Below are positions 25,659 to 35,972 of a stretch of DNA of 64,000 nt, piece after piece. The position numbers were made by a program, and so were the translations under genes. Positions within the stretch are counted from its first letter, which is position 1; each line of letters begins with the position of its first letter. The notes beneath the pieces are model-generated. The model did no database searches. It was not told the DNA's origin and saw nothing but the letters and a program-made list of their open reading frames with translations. This stretch comes from Nageia nagi. Taxonomy: Eukaryota; Pinophyta. The stretch lies in contig JBITNC010000001.1 in the NCBI GenBank assembly GCA_050084985.1, forward strand, positions 66,960,001 to 67,024,000, in the 5' to 3' direction.

Positions 25659-26545
25659 TTCTTATGGTGATCTCCTTCAAGTCTCTACTTAGTGATCTTG
25701 AGGTAACTCTCCTCAAATATAAGTATACTTATTCCCTAATCTTATTTCAAGTTTATTTTGAAACTAAAAGCTAGATCTATTATATTTTGTATGGATAGAT
25801 TGAAAACCTTGATAGATCTAATTTAGAGTTAGAATTTTTTTGACCTTCAATTTATTTAACCTTTTTTTAAGGTTAAGCATTAGATCTATTATTCTTTGTT
25901 AGATCTAGTTAATATCTCTAATACTTGAGATTTATAATGATCAATACTAACATGTTTTATATTGAAGATAATGGGCTCAAATTTAAGGTAAAATTTTACC
26001 TTAGCTACATATTAGTAGTATTTAAAAACTAGATCTAACATATGGTATATGGTTAGATTTTTTAGATCTTATGAAAATTAGCATATCTAATTTTTTGCAT
26101 AGTTAGATCTAATATTTTTACATAATTAGATTGAAAAATATGATGATATCTATTTACTTTTTTTGTAATCTTACAAAAAAATTCAATTTGAATAATATTT
26201 TTAATGAGGTTATATTTTTTGCAAGAAAGCTAAAATGTTTGATAGTAAAAATTGTAAAATTTTACTATTTCTTGTAATTTTTTTGAACAAAAGTTTGCAA
26301 ATTTTTATTGTATGTACAATAAAAAAACTTCTTTTTTATCTTAATAATTTATCATTAAAAAAAAGGAGGCTATAATTTGTTTAAAAAAATAAAAGTTATA
26401 AGTATTTGCAAAAATAAATTTGTAATATAAAAAATAGAACTTTGTTTTCTATACAAAGTTTGATTTTTTCTATTTCATATTAAAAATTTTATTTTTTATT
26501 TTTTTTTATTTATAAAAATAAAAATAAAAAAACTCAATTATGTCA

Positions 26546-26930
26546 CCCATGGGGGCATGTACAGCCCCAAAGGGGTGCGTACCCCAAAGGGAGGCTGTAC
26601 CTTAAAGGCAAGCACATGGAGCCCCAAGGGGGAATGTATCCCAAAGTGGGGTGCATGGAGCCCCAAGGGGGTGCATACCCCAAAAGGGATCATGCGTAAC
26701 CTTAAGGGGGTATGTACCCCAAAGGGGGTCACTCACCAAGGGGAGCATAGATTCCCCAAAGGGATCATATTTACCCCTATGGGATGGCACTTTACCCCTC
26801 CCTCGTGCCCTCTAAGGGGTGGTGTTGTCCCCCTTCTCCCCCTCAATGCCCCTTAAGGAGTGGTTCCATCCCCCCTCTCCTCCTTAGTTCCTCTTAAGGG
26901 TGGTGTCATCCCCTTCTCCCTCTCGATTAC
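26546..26930. repeat. GC-rich palindrome array
   Basis: Within AT-rich DNA, about a dozen short near-palindromes of the type CCCCAAAGGGG, CCCCAAGGGGG or CCCATGGGGG recur every 17 to 24 bases up to about 26800, followed by a pyrimidine-rich stretch (ccccttctccccctc). Each core can form a small hairpin. The near 18-bp spacing keeps frames open on both strands (PKG-rich plus, PLG/PFG-rich minus); I regard these as artefacts. Confidence 0.7.
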
Positions 26931-29619
26931 CATGCCAATTTTTTTTTGTGTCTTCTCCTCTACAACATTTTTTCCTCCTTCCATCCTATCTCTCTTTTCT
27001 CCATGAAGTTTTTGGTGGATGGTTTGACCCATTATATTAAATAAGTGTTAGAAGAAAATATTAAATTTGGGGGGAAAATTATTTAGTATATTAAAATATT
27101 ATTTCTTTTAGTGGGAGAAATATTTTTTATCACAAAGGTATATTTTTTTCTATATAAGGGTGAAATCATCTTTTAAAAAGTAAAAGATTTTTTAAGCACA
27201 TGGGTTGCCAATAATAAAATGCATTTTTTCTAAAGCGAGAGCAAATTTTACTCATGTGGTCATTTTTAATAAAGAAAAAGGGTATGGGATTATTTTGGGC
27301 ATGTTTTTTAAAGGTATCTTTTATAAAAAAGTCTTTAGCTTTTTAAAGAGATAATTTTTTTTCGGAATTCTTCTTAATAAAAAGAGACATAATTTTTAAA
27401 GTTGTTCATTTTAAATAAGGAGGGTAATTATTGCATTTTTTTCAAAGTGGATAATGAGTTGTTAACTCATACTTTGCACATTTTTTTCCTTAAATATTTG
27501 GTGCCAATTTTTATTCGTAAGCATATTATAAAGTTAAAATTATTACACATTTATTAATTATTATGTATGAGCTTTATTTTTTGAAAGTTAAAATGTTATA
27601 AATAATGCTTACACTTATGATTTTTTAAAGGTGGCATGCAACCTTAAGTGTAAATTTTTTACATTTTTTCATAAAATTAATGAATGCTTAATGAGCATAG
27701 GTGTTATTTATTCCTTATTTTTACAATATTGATAAATTATTTTTAAATATGAAAATATTTTAAGTTAAAATTTGTAACCATTTTATTTGGTTAAGTTTTG
27801 CAAAAAATTTGAAGGTATTTTTTGTAAATTATCATTGTAACAAGTTTTTGCAAATATAATAAATTTTCAACGTAAATTGGACTAATTTATAACTTTTAAA
27901 ACTAAAAAATTTAGCAATAATTATTTTATAATGTCTAATACATTGTAAATTAATTTTTGCACACTTTAATGTAAGTTTTTCCTTCTATCATTTTTTTAAA
28001 TATTTTTGATGACAAAAATGAAAGGGGGAAGTTGCATTAAACATTAATTATTATGAATATGCATAAGGTTAATTATTTTTGAATATACATAATAGTGCTT
28101 GGATGTGCTAGTGTTTGAAGTGAAAAATGAGATTTCTTTCAAACTTTGATATGCACTATCCTTATTGGTTGTAATGCTATTATGCTACTATATGCATATT
28201 GTTAAAATAAAAACTTTGTTATGCATTTGCATTGATATTGCACATTATGAAGAAGCATTGTTGGCATGCTTCTATATGCAATAAAATAAAAATTTATGTT
28301 GCCACTAAAATGAAAATTTATGATGCATTTGTATTATGTTGTTTGTATATGCACATTATGATTATGCTTGGTGTTTTGTGCAATGTATATGTATAGAGTT
28401 TTTATGCAATGAATATGCATAGTATTTGAATTAAAATTTATGTAAATTTCTAAATTATATGATGTGCACTATCCATATTGGTTGCAATGATATTATTTTT
28501 GTACATACACATTGTTAAAATAGAAATTTATGTGCTAGTTTTGAAATCAATTTTCAATTTTTTTTTCGAATCATATATGCACTATGCTTGATGTGCATTG
28601 GACTATGAATTGATATATACAAATTTGTGTATATCTACATATTTGTTATTTTATATCAATGGTTAATATGAAAGTTTTTGAACTCTCAAAATTTCTTTTA
28701 TGCACATTGTTTGAAGTAATTTTTTTTCTTCTAATTATCATCATTATTTGTGCACATTTTTGGATGAAATATTTTTGGTTGTGTGCATATTCTTATTTGT
28801 GCACATTGTTATAAATCTTAAGTTGGTTAAAAATTTTGAGTTGTGCACAAATTCTTGTTGGAGTAAAGTTTGTAAACTTTTTCAAAATTGAAATTCTTAT
28901 GCATTAATCTCAAAATTTTACTTGTGCTCATTGGATAATATACTTGTTGGAATGCAAAGTTTCTAAACTTTCTCCACAAGATTTATTGAGGATAATTCAA
29001 TATTGATTTTTTTTGCATAAGTAAAAGGAAGTGTACGAGTACCTTTGGGAAGTGTACGTTCCTCTCTAATTTTGTAGAGCTTAGTAATATGTAACTTTTT
29101 TTATAAAGCTACTCTTAAGAGAAAGTATAAAATTCAATAATTTTTTAAATATACTTCCATATTTGATAAGTTTGTCCATGTTTATAGATTAATATCATTA
29201 TATTTCCATGATTGGAAAGCTTATCCATATTTATGGATTGATACCTCTATACTTTCATGTTGATGCATCAAATCTAAGAATATTTTTGATTGTATGTGAG
29301 TATAAGTATTGGTTTGGCATCTTTGTGATAACTTATAGCACACTATTTTCCATATTTTTACTTTTATATTAGTAAGTTATATTCATGACAATGGATTGAT
29401 TGCCACATTACTATTTGTTAGCAAATTGTAAGTGGATGAAGTGGTTAAAAAGGTCTTCCCTTCTCCATAAGTACATTATTGGAATAGTTAAAAAGGTTTG
29501 CCCTTATCCATGATTAAATATTGTTGGAGTAATTAAAAGGTCTATTGTTCTCCAAAATTGAAATTTTTTGATAAAATTTGAATCTATGATGTTGGATTAA
29601 TGCTACCAAATTATATCAT

Positions 29620-30010
29620 ATGCATCTTGACCAAGTGGCATAGTCAAGTTTGCTTATTATGGCTAGTTCTTCATAGATAACAACTTATGTGTCTTATGTT
29701 ATGAATTTAAATATTGACTTGGTGGTTTGGTCAAGTTGGAATTTTTTGTGGCTTGAAAATCTTGACTTGGAGATATAGTCAAGTGGTTTTGCCTTGTAAA
29801 TCTTGACTTGGTGGTTTGATTTAGTTGGCATTTTTTATGGCTTGAAAATCTTAACTTGGAGATATAGTTAAGTGGTTTTGTCTTGTAAATATTAACTTGA
29901 TGGTTTGATCAAGTACATATTTTTGTGATTTAACTTGATGGTTTGGTCAAGTTGGTTTGTTTATGACTTGAAAAATCTTAACTTGATATTTTAGTTAAGT
30001 TGGCATTTGA
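29620..30010. repeat. Tandem array of CTTGACTT...AAGTCAAG type units
   Basis: Units of about 89 bp each contain two subunits of the form cttgacttgg-n-tagtcaagtgg, so every subunit is a small inverted repeat. Clear copies start near 29710 and 29800, with decayed ones on either side (cttaacttgg, gttaagt). It lies about 750 bp before the 3' LTR. Confidence 0.6.
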
Positions 30011-30744
30011 TAGTTTGTGATATGGTTATATAACATGGTCACACAAGTATTTGATTGGTGAATTTTTCATCAAAGGGGAGAAATAAATTATATTATAATA
30101 TGATGAAACCCTCATATACCAAAATAAATACAAAATAATGATTAAAATAAATAAACACAAAAATCAAAAAAATTATGGTATTTTTTTATCCTTAGTTGAA
30201 AATGCATCTATATCATTTTTTGGTTATGTATTTGATAATATTGTGCACATATGATATTGTTGATATCATGTTATGAATAATACATTTTTTTTAGTATGCA
30301 TATGTGATATTTACTTGATGATAGATGTTATCTTTGATTTATGCACATGTGATAACTTGGTATCTTTGTATACCATTTGATCAATTTATAGATGATATTT
30401 ATCTTATATGAGTGTATATGATGCATCTAATTGATCTTATTTATGAGATAATTTTAGCTTGTAGGTTTTTTATTAAGATTGCAGGTTACTTTGGGTATGC
30501 AAACTCATGGAGGCTCATCATATAAATATGTTGTTGATTGACTTCTCTTGTACATTGAAATTATTTATGGTTAATGATTGTATTGTAAAACCATTTATTA
30601 AAATGGTTAAATAGTTGATCCATTGTAGAATCATCTATATTATATTACTTTCTCAAAATTTCTCATCTCCAATTGTATTCTTATGGAGGAGAACTCTCTT
30701 ACTCTTTCTCTTTATCTTTTCAACTCCCTACCTTAATATTGCAC

Positions 30745-30754
30745 TAAGCAGGAG
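30745..30754 (+). other. C3 polypurine tract
   Basis: Purine-rich aagcaggag ends one base before the 3' LTR start TGTTGG; one pyrimidine interrupts it, probably by mutation. Confidence 0.55.
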
Positions 30755-31226
30755 TGTTGGAAATTATAATACAGTATTGTATAATATATCTCTTTAATGT
30801 AAATCCACTTAATGATTAAAATATTTCTAGATACCTTAAAGTATTAAGGGAATAAATATGAAAAAAGCTTTAACCTTACTCTTGGGTAAAACGATGGCTA
30901 AAGAGTGTGTTTCATCTTATAAATTGATGGGTACCACCCCTTTCATTATACTTGTAGAAGCATGAATATTCTAGTATTATAGAGTTATAAAAATGCTCTT
31001 ATAAGAGCTTTGTAAAAGAATTTTTAAGAATTTGTAGGAGAGTTCTTTTGTGATAAGTAATATAAGAATGGTTCAAAGTGGATGTACTCCCAAGAGTTGG
31101 AGGAACCACTATACATTGTGTGTTCTCATTTGTGTGAATGATTTGCTCTTAATTAGATGGTTGAAAGTTAGATTTGTTGGAGAAGCTACAAGAGATCTTG
31201 GTCTATGAAATCCTTCAATTCCATCA
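30755..31226 (+). repeat. C3 3' LTR
   Basis: 472 bp, TGTTGG to CCATCA, followed at once by the target duplication tgagg. Confidence 0.85.
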
Positions 31227-31231
31227 TGAGG

Positions 31232-31720
31232 ATGATTAGATATCCTCCTAGGTTATACTTTTACTTAAGCACTAGAAAATTAATAGGGTATTCCCATGAA
31301 TTAACTAATATTATTACAACTTTTGACATTCCTTCAAGAGTAACATGGATCTATTTTCCAATTGGAGGATAGTAACAGTGGGTTTGGGACAATCTAGGGA
31401 CATATCATCCATTTTAGCATGAGTCATAATATTAATAGCTACTCCTAGATCAACAAGTACCTTTAGAACTAATTTATCAGCAATTTATACATTCATAACT
31501 AGACATCCAAAATCAAAATACTTTGGTATTATCAATTTTCCTAACATCAAATATGCCATTTTTCCAATAAAATGCACTATTTTTGGATATGTTTTTTATT
31601 TTTTACCTTAAAAAAAATCTTTCATAGCCTTAAAATAGATAGGAACATCCTTGATGGCTTGTAGTAAAGGAATTCTAACACACACATTTCACAATTCCCT
31701 TATGATATCAAATTCTTTTT
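31232..31720 (-). pseudogene. G1 protease, N-terminal part
   Basis: Minus-strand frame at about 31700-31330 reads IPLLQAIKDVPIYFKAM, then LGKLIIPKYFDFGC, then KVLVDLGVAINIMTHAKM, the aspartic protease active site (D-L-G here; D-S/L-G in relatives). The same order occurs in G3. It ends at LGGYLIIL, where C3 inserted; the next residues continue at 25177. Several stops make it inactive. Confidence 0.7.
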
Positions 31721-31999
31721 GTACTATCATTTAGGTTCTTTTTCAATTAATCTTCTACGAAATGGAACCTTACCTAGTTGAACATATTTTTGTTCATCAT
31801 ATTGAAAAGGGTATTATTTTTCTGGCATTAATGTACTTGGATGAGTCTCATTAGCTTTATTATCCTCCTATTCTTAAATAATATGGATATGCTTGTCTTC
31901 CACCTATTTTCCTAAATGTAGTTACATTGCATTGACCTCATATGTGAGATGGTATTCTTGCATATACACTTATTTTTGTTGTGTCCCACCCTTATTATT

Positions 32000-33600
32000 A
32001 TTGTTATTTAGATTAGGATTAAGTTAAATTGGTAATTGTAATGGAGGCCTTGATTGTGGTGGTCCTTGAAGTTATGGGACTAGTGCATTAGGCTGTTATT
32101 ACCATTATGGAGATGGTCCCTAAGGATGAGGTGTATTCTATTATGGTTTCCATTATTTTTATGGATGTAATGGTTGTTTATATGATTAAAACTATTGATT
32201 CTAATTTATTTGATATGTTTACCATTAAGGAACAGGAGGCTGTTGATAGAGTTTCCATTGTTGGTTCCATGAAGGATTGAGGTGATTAAAACTAGGTCTT
32301 CCTGACTGATAGTTGAAAGGATATTGGCCTTGCTAGAAATTATGATTACATGGTTGAGAAGATCTAACTGGTGGTATATTCCCATATCCTCCTCTCTTAT
32401 GATTTATGAAGTTATCCTCTTCAACTACCTCTACTCTGATTCGATAACCACTCTTAATCTCAAGAATTATGGGATAATTTGTTGTCTCTTGAGAATTATG
32501 ATAGATGATATAGAGAAGGTTCTTGTCTAGAGGATACTCATGTTTCACATTTCTCTTGGTCCATCTCATACAATAAAAAAATAATATCTTTTTATCTTCT
32601 TCTTTATCTTTTTTTCCTTTGAATGTATTTAATTATTTTGCTAAAGTGCTCAAAATATCTATCTTAAATTCCTCTAATAGGTTCCCAAGCTCTAGTTTTG
32701 TAACACCTACATGAGCTCTTAGTGCCTCATCTACTATAGGATTTATAATTTCCTTTCCTTTACTCATTTCTACTCTTGAATAATTTTAGCACAACATTTG
32801 AATATCATCAAAATTATATCGAAAAATGTCACCACTTGACATCAAATTCAAAGCTTCTATACACTCTTATGAGATTCCTTTCAAAAACATGACCTTTAAT
32901 ATTTCTATGTTCATATTAGAATATTTTGATCTCTCTAATTTGAATAGAAATATCTCAAGGTAATCCTCCATTGTTTATCCCTCCTTTTGCTATATTTTTA
33001 ACATCTCATCTTAGGTTTCCTTTCCCTTGTAATACTGCTGATACTTTAGAAGAAACTCATTTTTCATCGATGCCTAGGTTGATGTTAAAAACCATAATCT
33101 TATTATGGTATTTGTAAATATTTAGAAATTAGACATGTGTTAATGACAAGTGTCATTTGGAGTTAGTTAGAGAAATTCTAGCTTAGTGCTTAGGCAGTTA
33201 AGTTAGTTAGGATGAGGTGTACACTTAGTTGCACCATTTTAGGAGTTTGTTAGTTAACCACTTTTGTGGTCTATATATTGTAAATCATTCTTGAGTAAAT
33301 ATATCATGGAGTTTTATGATCCATTCCTGCAGTTGAGATATCTTTCCTTCTTAATCCCATAAGCCATCTTAGTGCTTCTCCTTTTAGTTTAACACATAAT
33401 AATTTTATTTTCTATGCATCATTCTAGTAATCATAACTTTTGCATAACACATTAAATTTAAATAGGAATACATTTATTTCATTATTAGTTCCTCCATTTA
33501 ATGTAGGTAACACTCCATGAGGAATGTTTTTCATTCGAACATATTCAATAGTTTACATAATGGGAAAATCAAAGGTGATTGAGGAAACAACTTGTTTTTC
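32000..33600 (-). pseudogene. G1 gag, split by solo LTR S1
   Basis: Right of S1, the frame reads LCVKLKGEALRWLMGLRRKD (33400-33340), the conserved capsid block. Left of S1 it continues MKNEFLLKYQQYYKGKE, MEDYLEIFLFKLERS and VMFLKGIS, standard gypsy gag blocks, to about 32740. A proline-, glutamine- and asparagine-rich tail follows (32330-32040), with QGQYPFNYQ still readable. That tail contains about 14 TAA/TAG stops in about 75 codons and no TGA, almost all where glutamine would be expected. No zinc-binding motif was recognised. Confidence 0.7.
33083..33331 (+). mobile_element. Solo LTR S1
   Basis: A 249-bp block starting TGTTAAAAACC and ending ATTCCTGCA, flanked by a perfect 5-bp duplication gttga (33078-33082 and 33332-33336). 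It interrupts the G1 gag frame, which resumes after removal. A TATA-like ctatatattg at 33272 supports plus orientation. Size and ends suit a short copia or TRIM LTR left by recombination. Confidence 0.75.
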
Positions 33601-34150
33601 ATCATCCATCTTGTATAATAACTCAATGGCCCAAGGAGTCTAATGTTTGGATATCCTTTGAGTATCCTTCTTTGTTTTAAAGGTATGATCAAATGTTGAT
33701 ATTTCTATACTTCCAATATCTAGATATTCAAGATGAATCTTAGTAATATATGCTTTAGGTTCTTCAACAATAAAAACTTTGGTGTCTTATAAGGTTTTAA
33801 AAGTTACCAGTTTAGGATTAGCTTTGTGAGGAGTTACAAGAATAACTTATTCACTAGTGGTAGTTGAAGATTCTAGTATGAATATTGGTATCTTTCCTAT
33901 AAGTTTATCAAGTTTTCTTGCATTTGTAAATGAAGGAGGCTGTGTATGGGATACTTTTCCTAATCTATAATTGGTGTTTTTAATGTATCAACCTTCCTAT
34001 TTACATTATTTAGGAGGATATATGAATTCTTACTAATCTAATATGACTTAACAAGAAATGCATAGAGAGAACTAAAGCAAATTTTGACCTCTATTTTGAG
34101 GTATCTTTAGTATTCTATTTTCTACGTAAGAAAAAGATTATTTATTCTAG

Positions 34151-34175
34151 CACCTTCTCAATAATGGTGCTAAAA
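34151..34175 (-). other. G1 primer binding site, decayed
   Basis: Directly after the 5' LTR the minus strand reads TTTTAGCACCATTATTGAG. Compared with TGGCGCCGTTGCCGGGG, the complement of plant tRNA-Asp 3' end, the differences are all transitions, several at former CpG sites. Confidence 0.55.
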
Positions 34176-35353
34176 TGATGAGATTTTTAAGGTATATCTT
34201 TAATTCCTCCTAATAATGAACATCTCATTATGTTTGACTCTTAGGAATGATCAATATATTATGACTCCAATTTCACACATTTCATTAAGAGAACTCTATC
34301 TATTGTCAATCTGAGAAGGTAGCTTAGAGGTACTATGCATTGTATGTGCACAACCAATTTATTTCATGTAATGACTAAACTCTATGGATTTCCTACCCAA
34401 TTCCTATTCAAGATACATATACAGAACAAATTCTATAACCATTTATAATAGGGAATGAAATAATGATAGAAAATAAAGTGATAATAGGAAATGAACAATA
34501 ATAGGAGATACTAATTATAGATAGTGAAACTTAATATTCAAAATCTAAGTAGCACATTAAATATACATCCATAATCTATAACCATTTTAACATAATACAA
34601 TTATGAAAATTATAGGAAATGATAATAACAAATAGAAATGGATTAATAGTAAAGTAAATAGAACCTAACAAATACTAATTGGTTTCCCTTTAGGATACAA
34701 TAGCCTTCCTGCCTAATGGGGTCCCTACCACCAAACACTTAGGTGCACTCCCAAGGAAAAATAACATTCATAAACTTAACTCAAAGCTAAATAACATATA
34801 ATACTAATATATTCTTATTATTATATTAAGATGCCAATAATAGTACTATAGGTATGTACAAAATAGAGATGCAAAAATATCCAAAATTACCAACCAAAAC
34901 TATAGATCTATTGTTACTATTTATTATAAAAACTATCTACCCATTAATGGCTAAACTGATCTGTCATACAACACTCAAGTTTATGACAATTAAAACAAAA
35001 CACTAATTCCTATAGACTAAATATGGATCTTCTATTATAACAATTATGTTTCTGCTATGCATGGTCTTCATCCAAAATAAGACCTATAAATCTTCTTCAT
35101 AAAATATATTATAATGGACTAATCTGCACACCTTCCTAATTCACCAAAATACCAAATATATTTGCTAAGCTAGCCTTAATACTTCAACATATAATATTAG
35201 TTTATCTTTTAACCTACAAATAAAACATCAAAATATATGTATAAAAGTATCATTATTATTCACTTTAGGATAAAATGAAATGAGTTAGAATATGATGGAG
35301 TGGGTTTGATGAATTAAATGGTTGGTTTTGGAGGTTAATTTACTACCTCATCA
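34176..35353 (-). repeat. G1 5' LTR
   Basis: 1178 bp from TGATGAG to CTCATCA, followed by the target duplication atatg. It matches 21857-23024 with many substitutions. Confidence 0.85.
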
Positions 35354-35404
35354 ATATGCCTATTATATACAATAGAGTTTACTATCCAATTTTAGGATAT
35401 TATA
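35354..35404 (-). repeat. G2 3' LTR, right piece
   Basis: Continues the LTR interrupted by G1: atatgcctattatatacaat... corresponds to 57790-57839 of the 5' LTR. It ends at gatattata, matching aacattaca at 57831-57839. Confidence 0.75.
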
Positions 35405-35967
35405 AGTCTGTGTAATCCAAAATTGCTTTCCCTTAGGAAATCTCGAATGATAGTTGCAACCTATTCATTTGTGACATCTTCAAGCTCTTATTCTTTTGCA
35501 AGGTTTCCAATAGACTTTGGCTTCACATCATTTTCATCTTTCATTTATTGCAAATAAGCATGTGAAATTATGTTCCTCCACCTCACATACTTAGCTCCAA
35601 ATGTTCTCATTTTATCAATCAAGATGATAAAATAAAGCATGGTAAATCTAATCCCAAACACAAATTATTCCCCATTCCATTTTATTCTAACAACATGTCT
35701 TTTAAAGTTTAATAAATGAATATATATTATCCTAAGGAAGTGTAAAATCCATGTAAGGAAAAATAATCCACACATTAAGCTAATCAAGGCACCCAATATA
35801 GCACTAATGATGAACCAAATTGTAGTATCAAATCCTATACAATGGGATACCAATGACAAGATGATTATTGTGTGTTTCATCAAGACCAAAGCTCCAATTG
35901 TCACAACCTAAAATACTTTCATGGTGATTCATTATAGATCCCTATACTTCATACATAGTGAAACCAA
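35405..35967 (-). pseudogene. G2 hydrophobic (membrane-like) coding relic, 3' part
   Basis: A 79-codon minus-strand open stretch (35904-35665) begins MTIGALVLMKHTIIILSLV and contains two strongly hydrophobic segments (about residues 11-25 and 28-62, including WFIISAILGALISLMCG), ending in a basic tail FKRHVVRIKWNGE. After the stop the frame continues hydrophilic (MRTFGAKYVRWRN, then IIRDFLREAILDYTDL) to near the LTR. With C1 removed it follows 44984-45425, also hydrophobic. The position after gag-protease and before the 3' LTR is that of an env gene, but I see no homology. AT-rich DNA favours hydrophobic codons, so caution is needed. Confidence 0.35.
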
Positions 35968-35972
35968 TGGTA

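Larger units (their letters stand above)
25659..30754 (+). other. C3 interior, no coding region seen
   Basis: Very AT-rich, with long T and A runs, except for the GC-rich palindrome array at 26546-26930. From about 28100 to 28900 the motif tgcacatt or tatgcac recurs many times. Near the 3' end (29620-30010) lies a tandem array. No retroviral protein motif was found. Confidence 0.6.
25183..31226 (+). mobile_element. LTR element C3, coding-poor, inserted in G1 protease
   Basis: LTRs at 25183-25643 and 30755-31226 begin TGTT and end CCATCA; the target duplication is a perfect tgagg (25178-25182 and 31227-31231). A primer site TGGTATTAGAGCC (25646-25658) points to initiator tRNA-Met, as in copia elements, and a purine tract precedes the 3' LTR. 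LTR sequence resembles the C2 family in places (for example ggaggaaccact). The 5.1 kb interior shows no gag, integrase or reverse transcriptase motif on either strand. It looks like a large non-autonomous (LARD-type) element moved by a copia relative such as C2; that link is inference. Confidence 0.8.
21857..35353 (-). mobile_element. Ty3/gypsy element G1, non-autonomous, inserted in G2 3' LTR
   Basis: LTRs at 21857-23024 (3') and 34176-35353 (5') start TGATGAG and end CTCATCA. The target duplication is a perfect atatg at 21852-21856 and 35354-35358. A polypurine tract and a decayed primer site adjoin the expected LTR ends. The internal order is gag, protease, pre-reverse-transcriptase linker, the first part of reverse transcriptase, then a coiled-coil frame. 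Removing C3 (6.05 kb) and S1 (0.25 kb) leaves about 7.2 kb. Motifs such as WTYEDMKGINP and MTISNGTN...LTLYPP place it near the Tat/Athila type of plant gypsy elements. No integrase or RNase H is seen. Confidence 0.85.

Noticed and set aside
26538-26856. Open frames rich in PKG or PLG repeats on both strands
   Set aside because: They follow the near 18-bp spacing of the GC-rich palindromes and overlap each other on opposite strands.
32040-32330. A nuclear code reading TAA/TAG as glutamine
   Set aside because: The tnpA-like gene and other frames end properly at TAA/TAG, the host is a plant, and the same replacement is sporadic elsewhere. Deamination explains it better.
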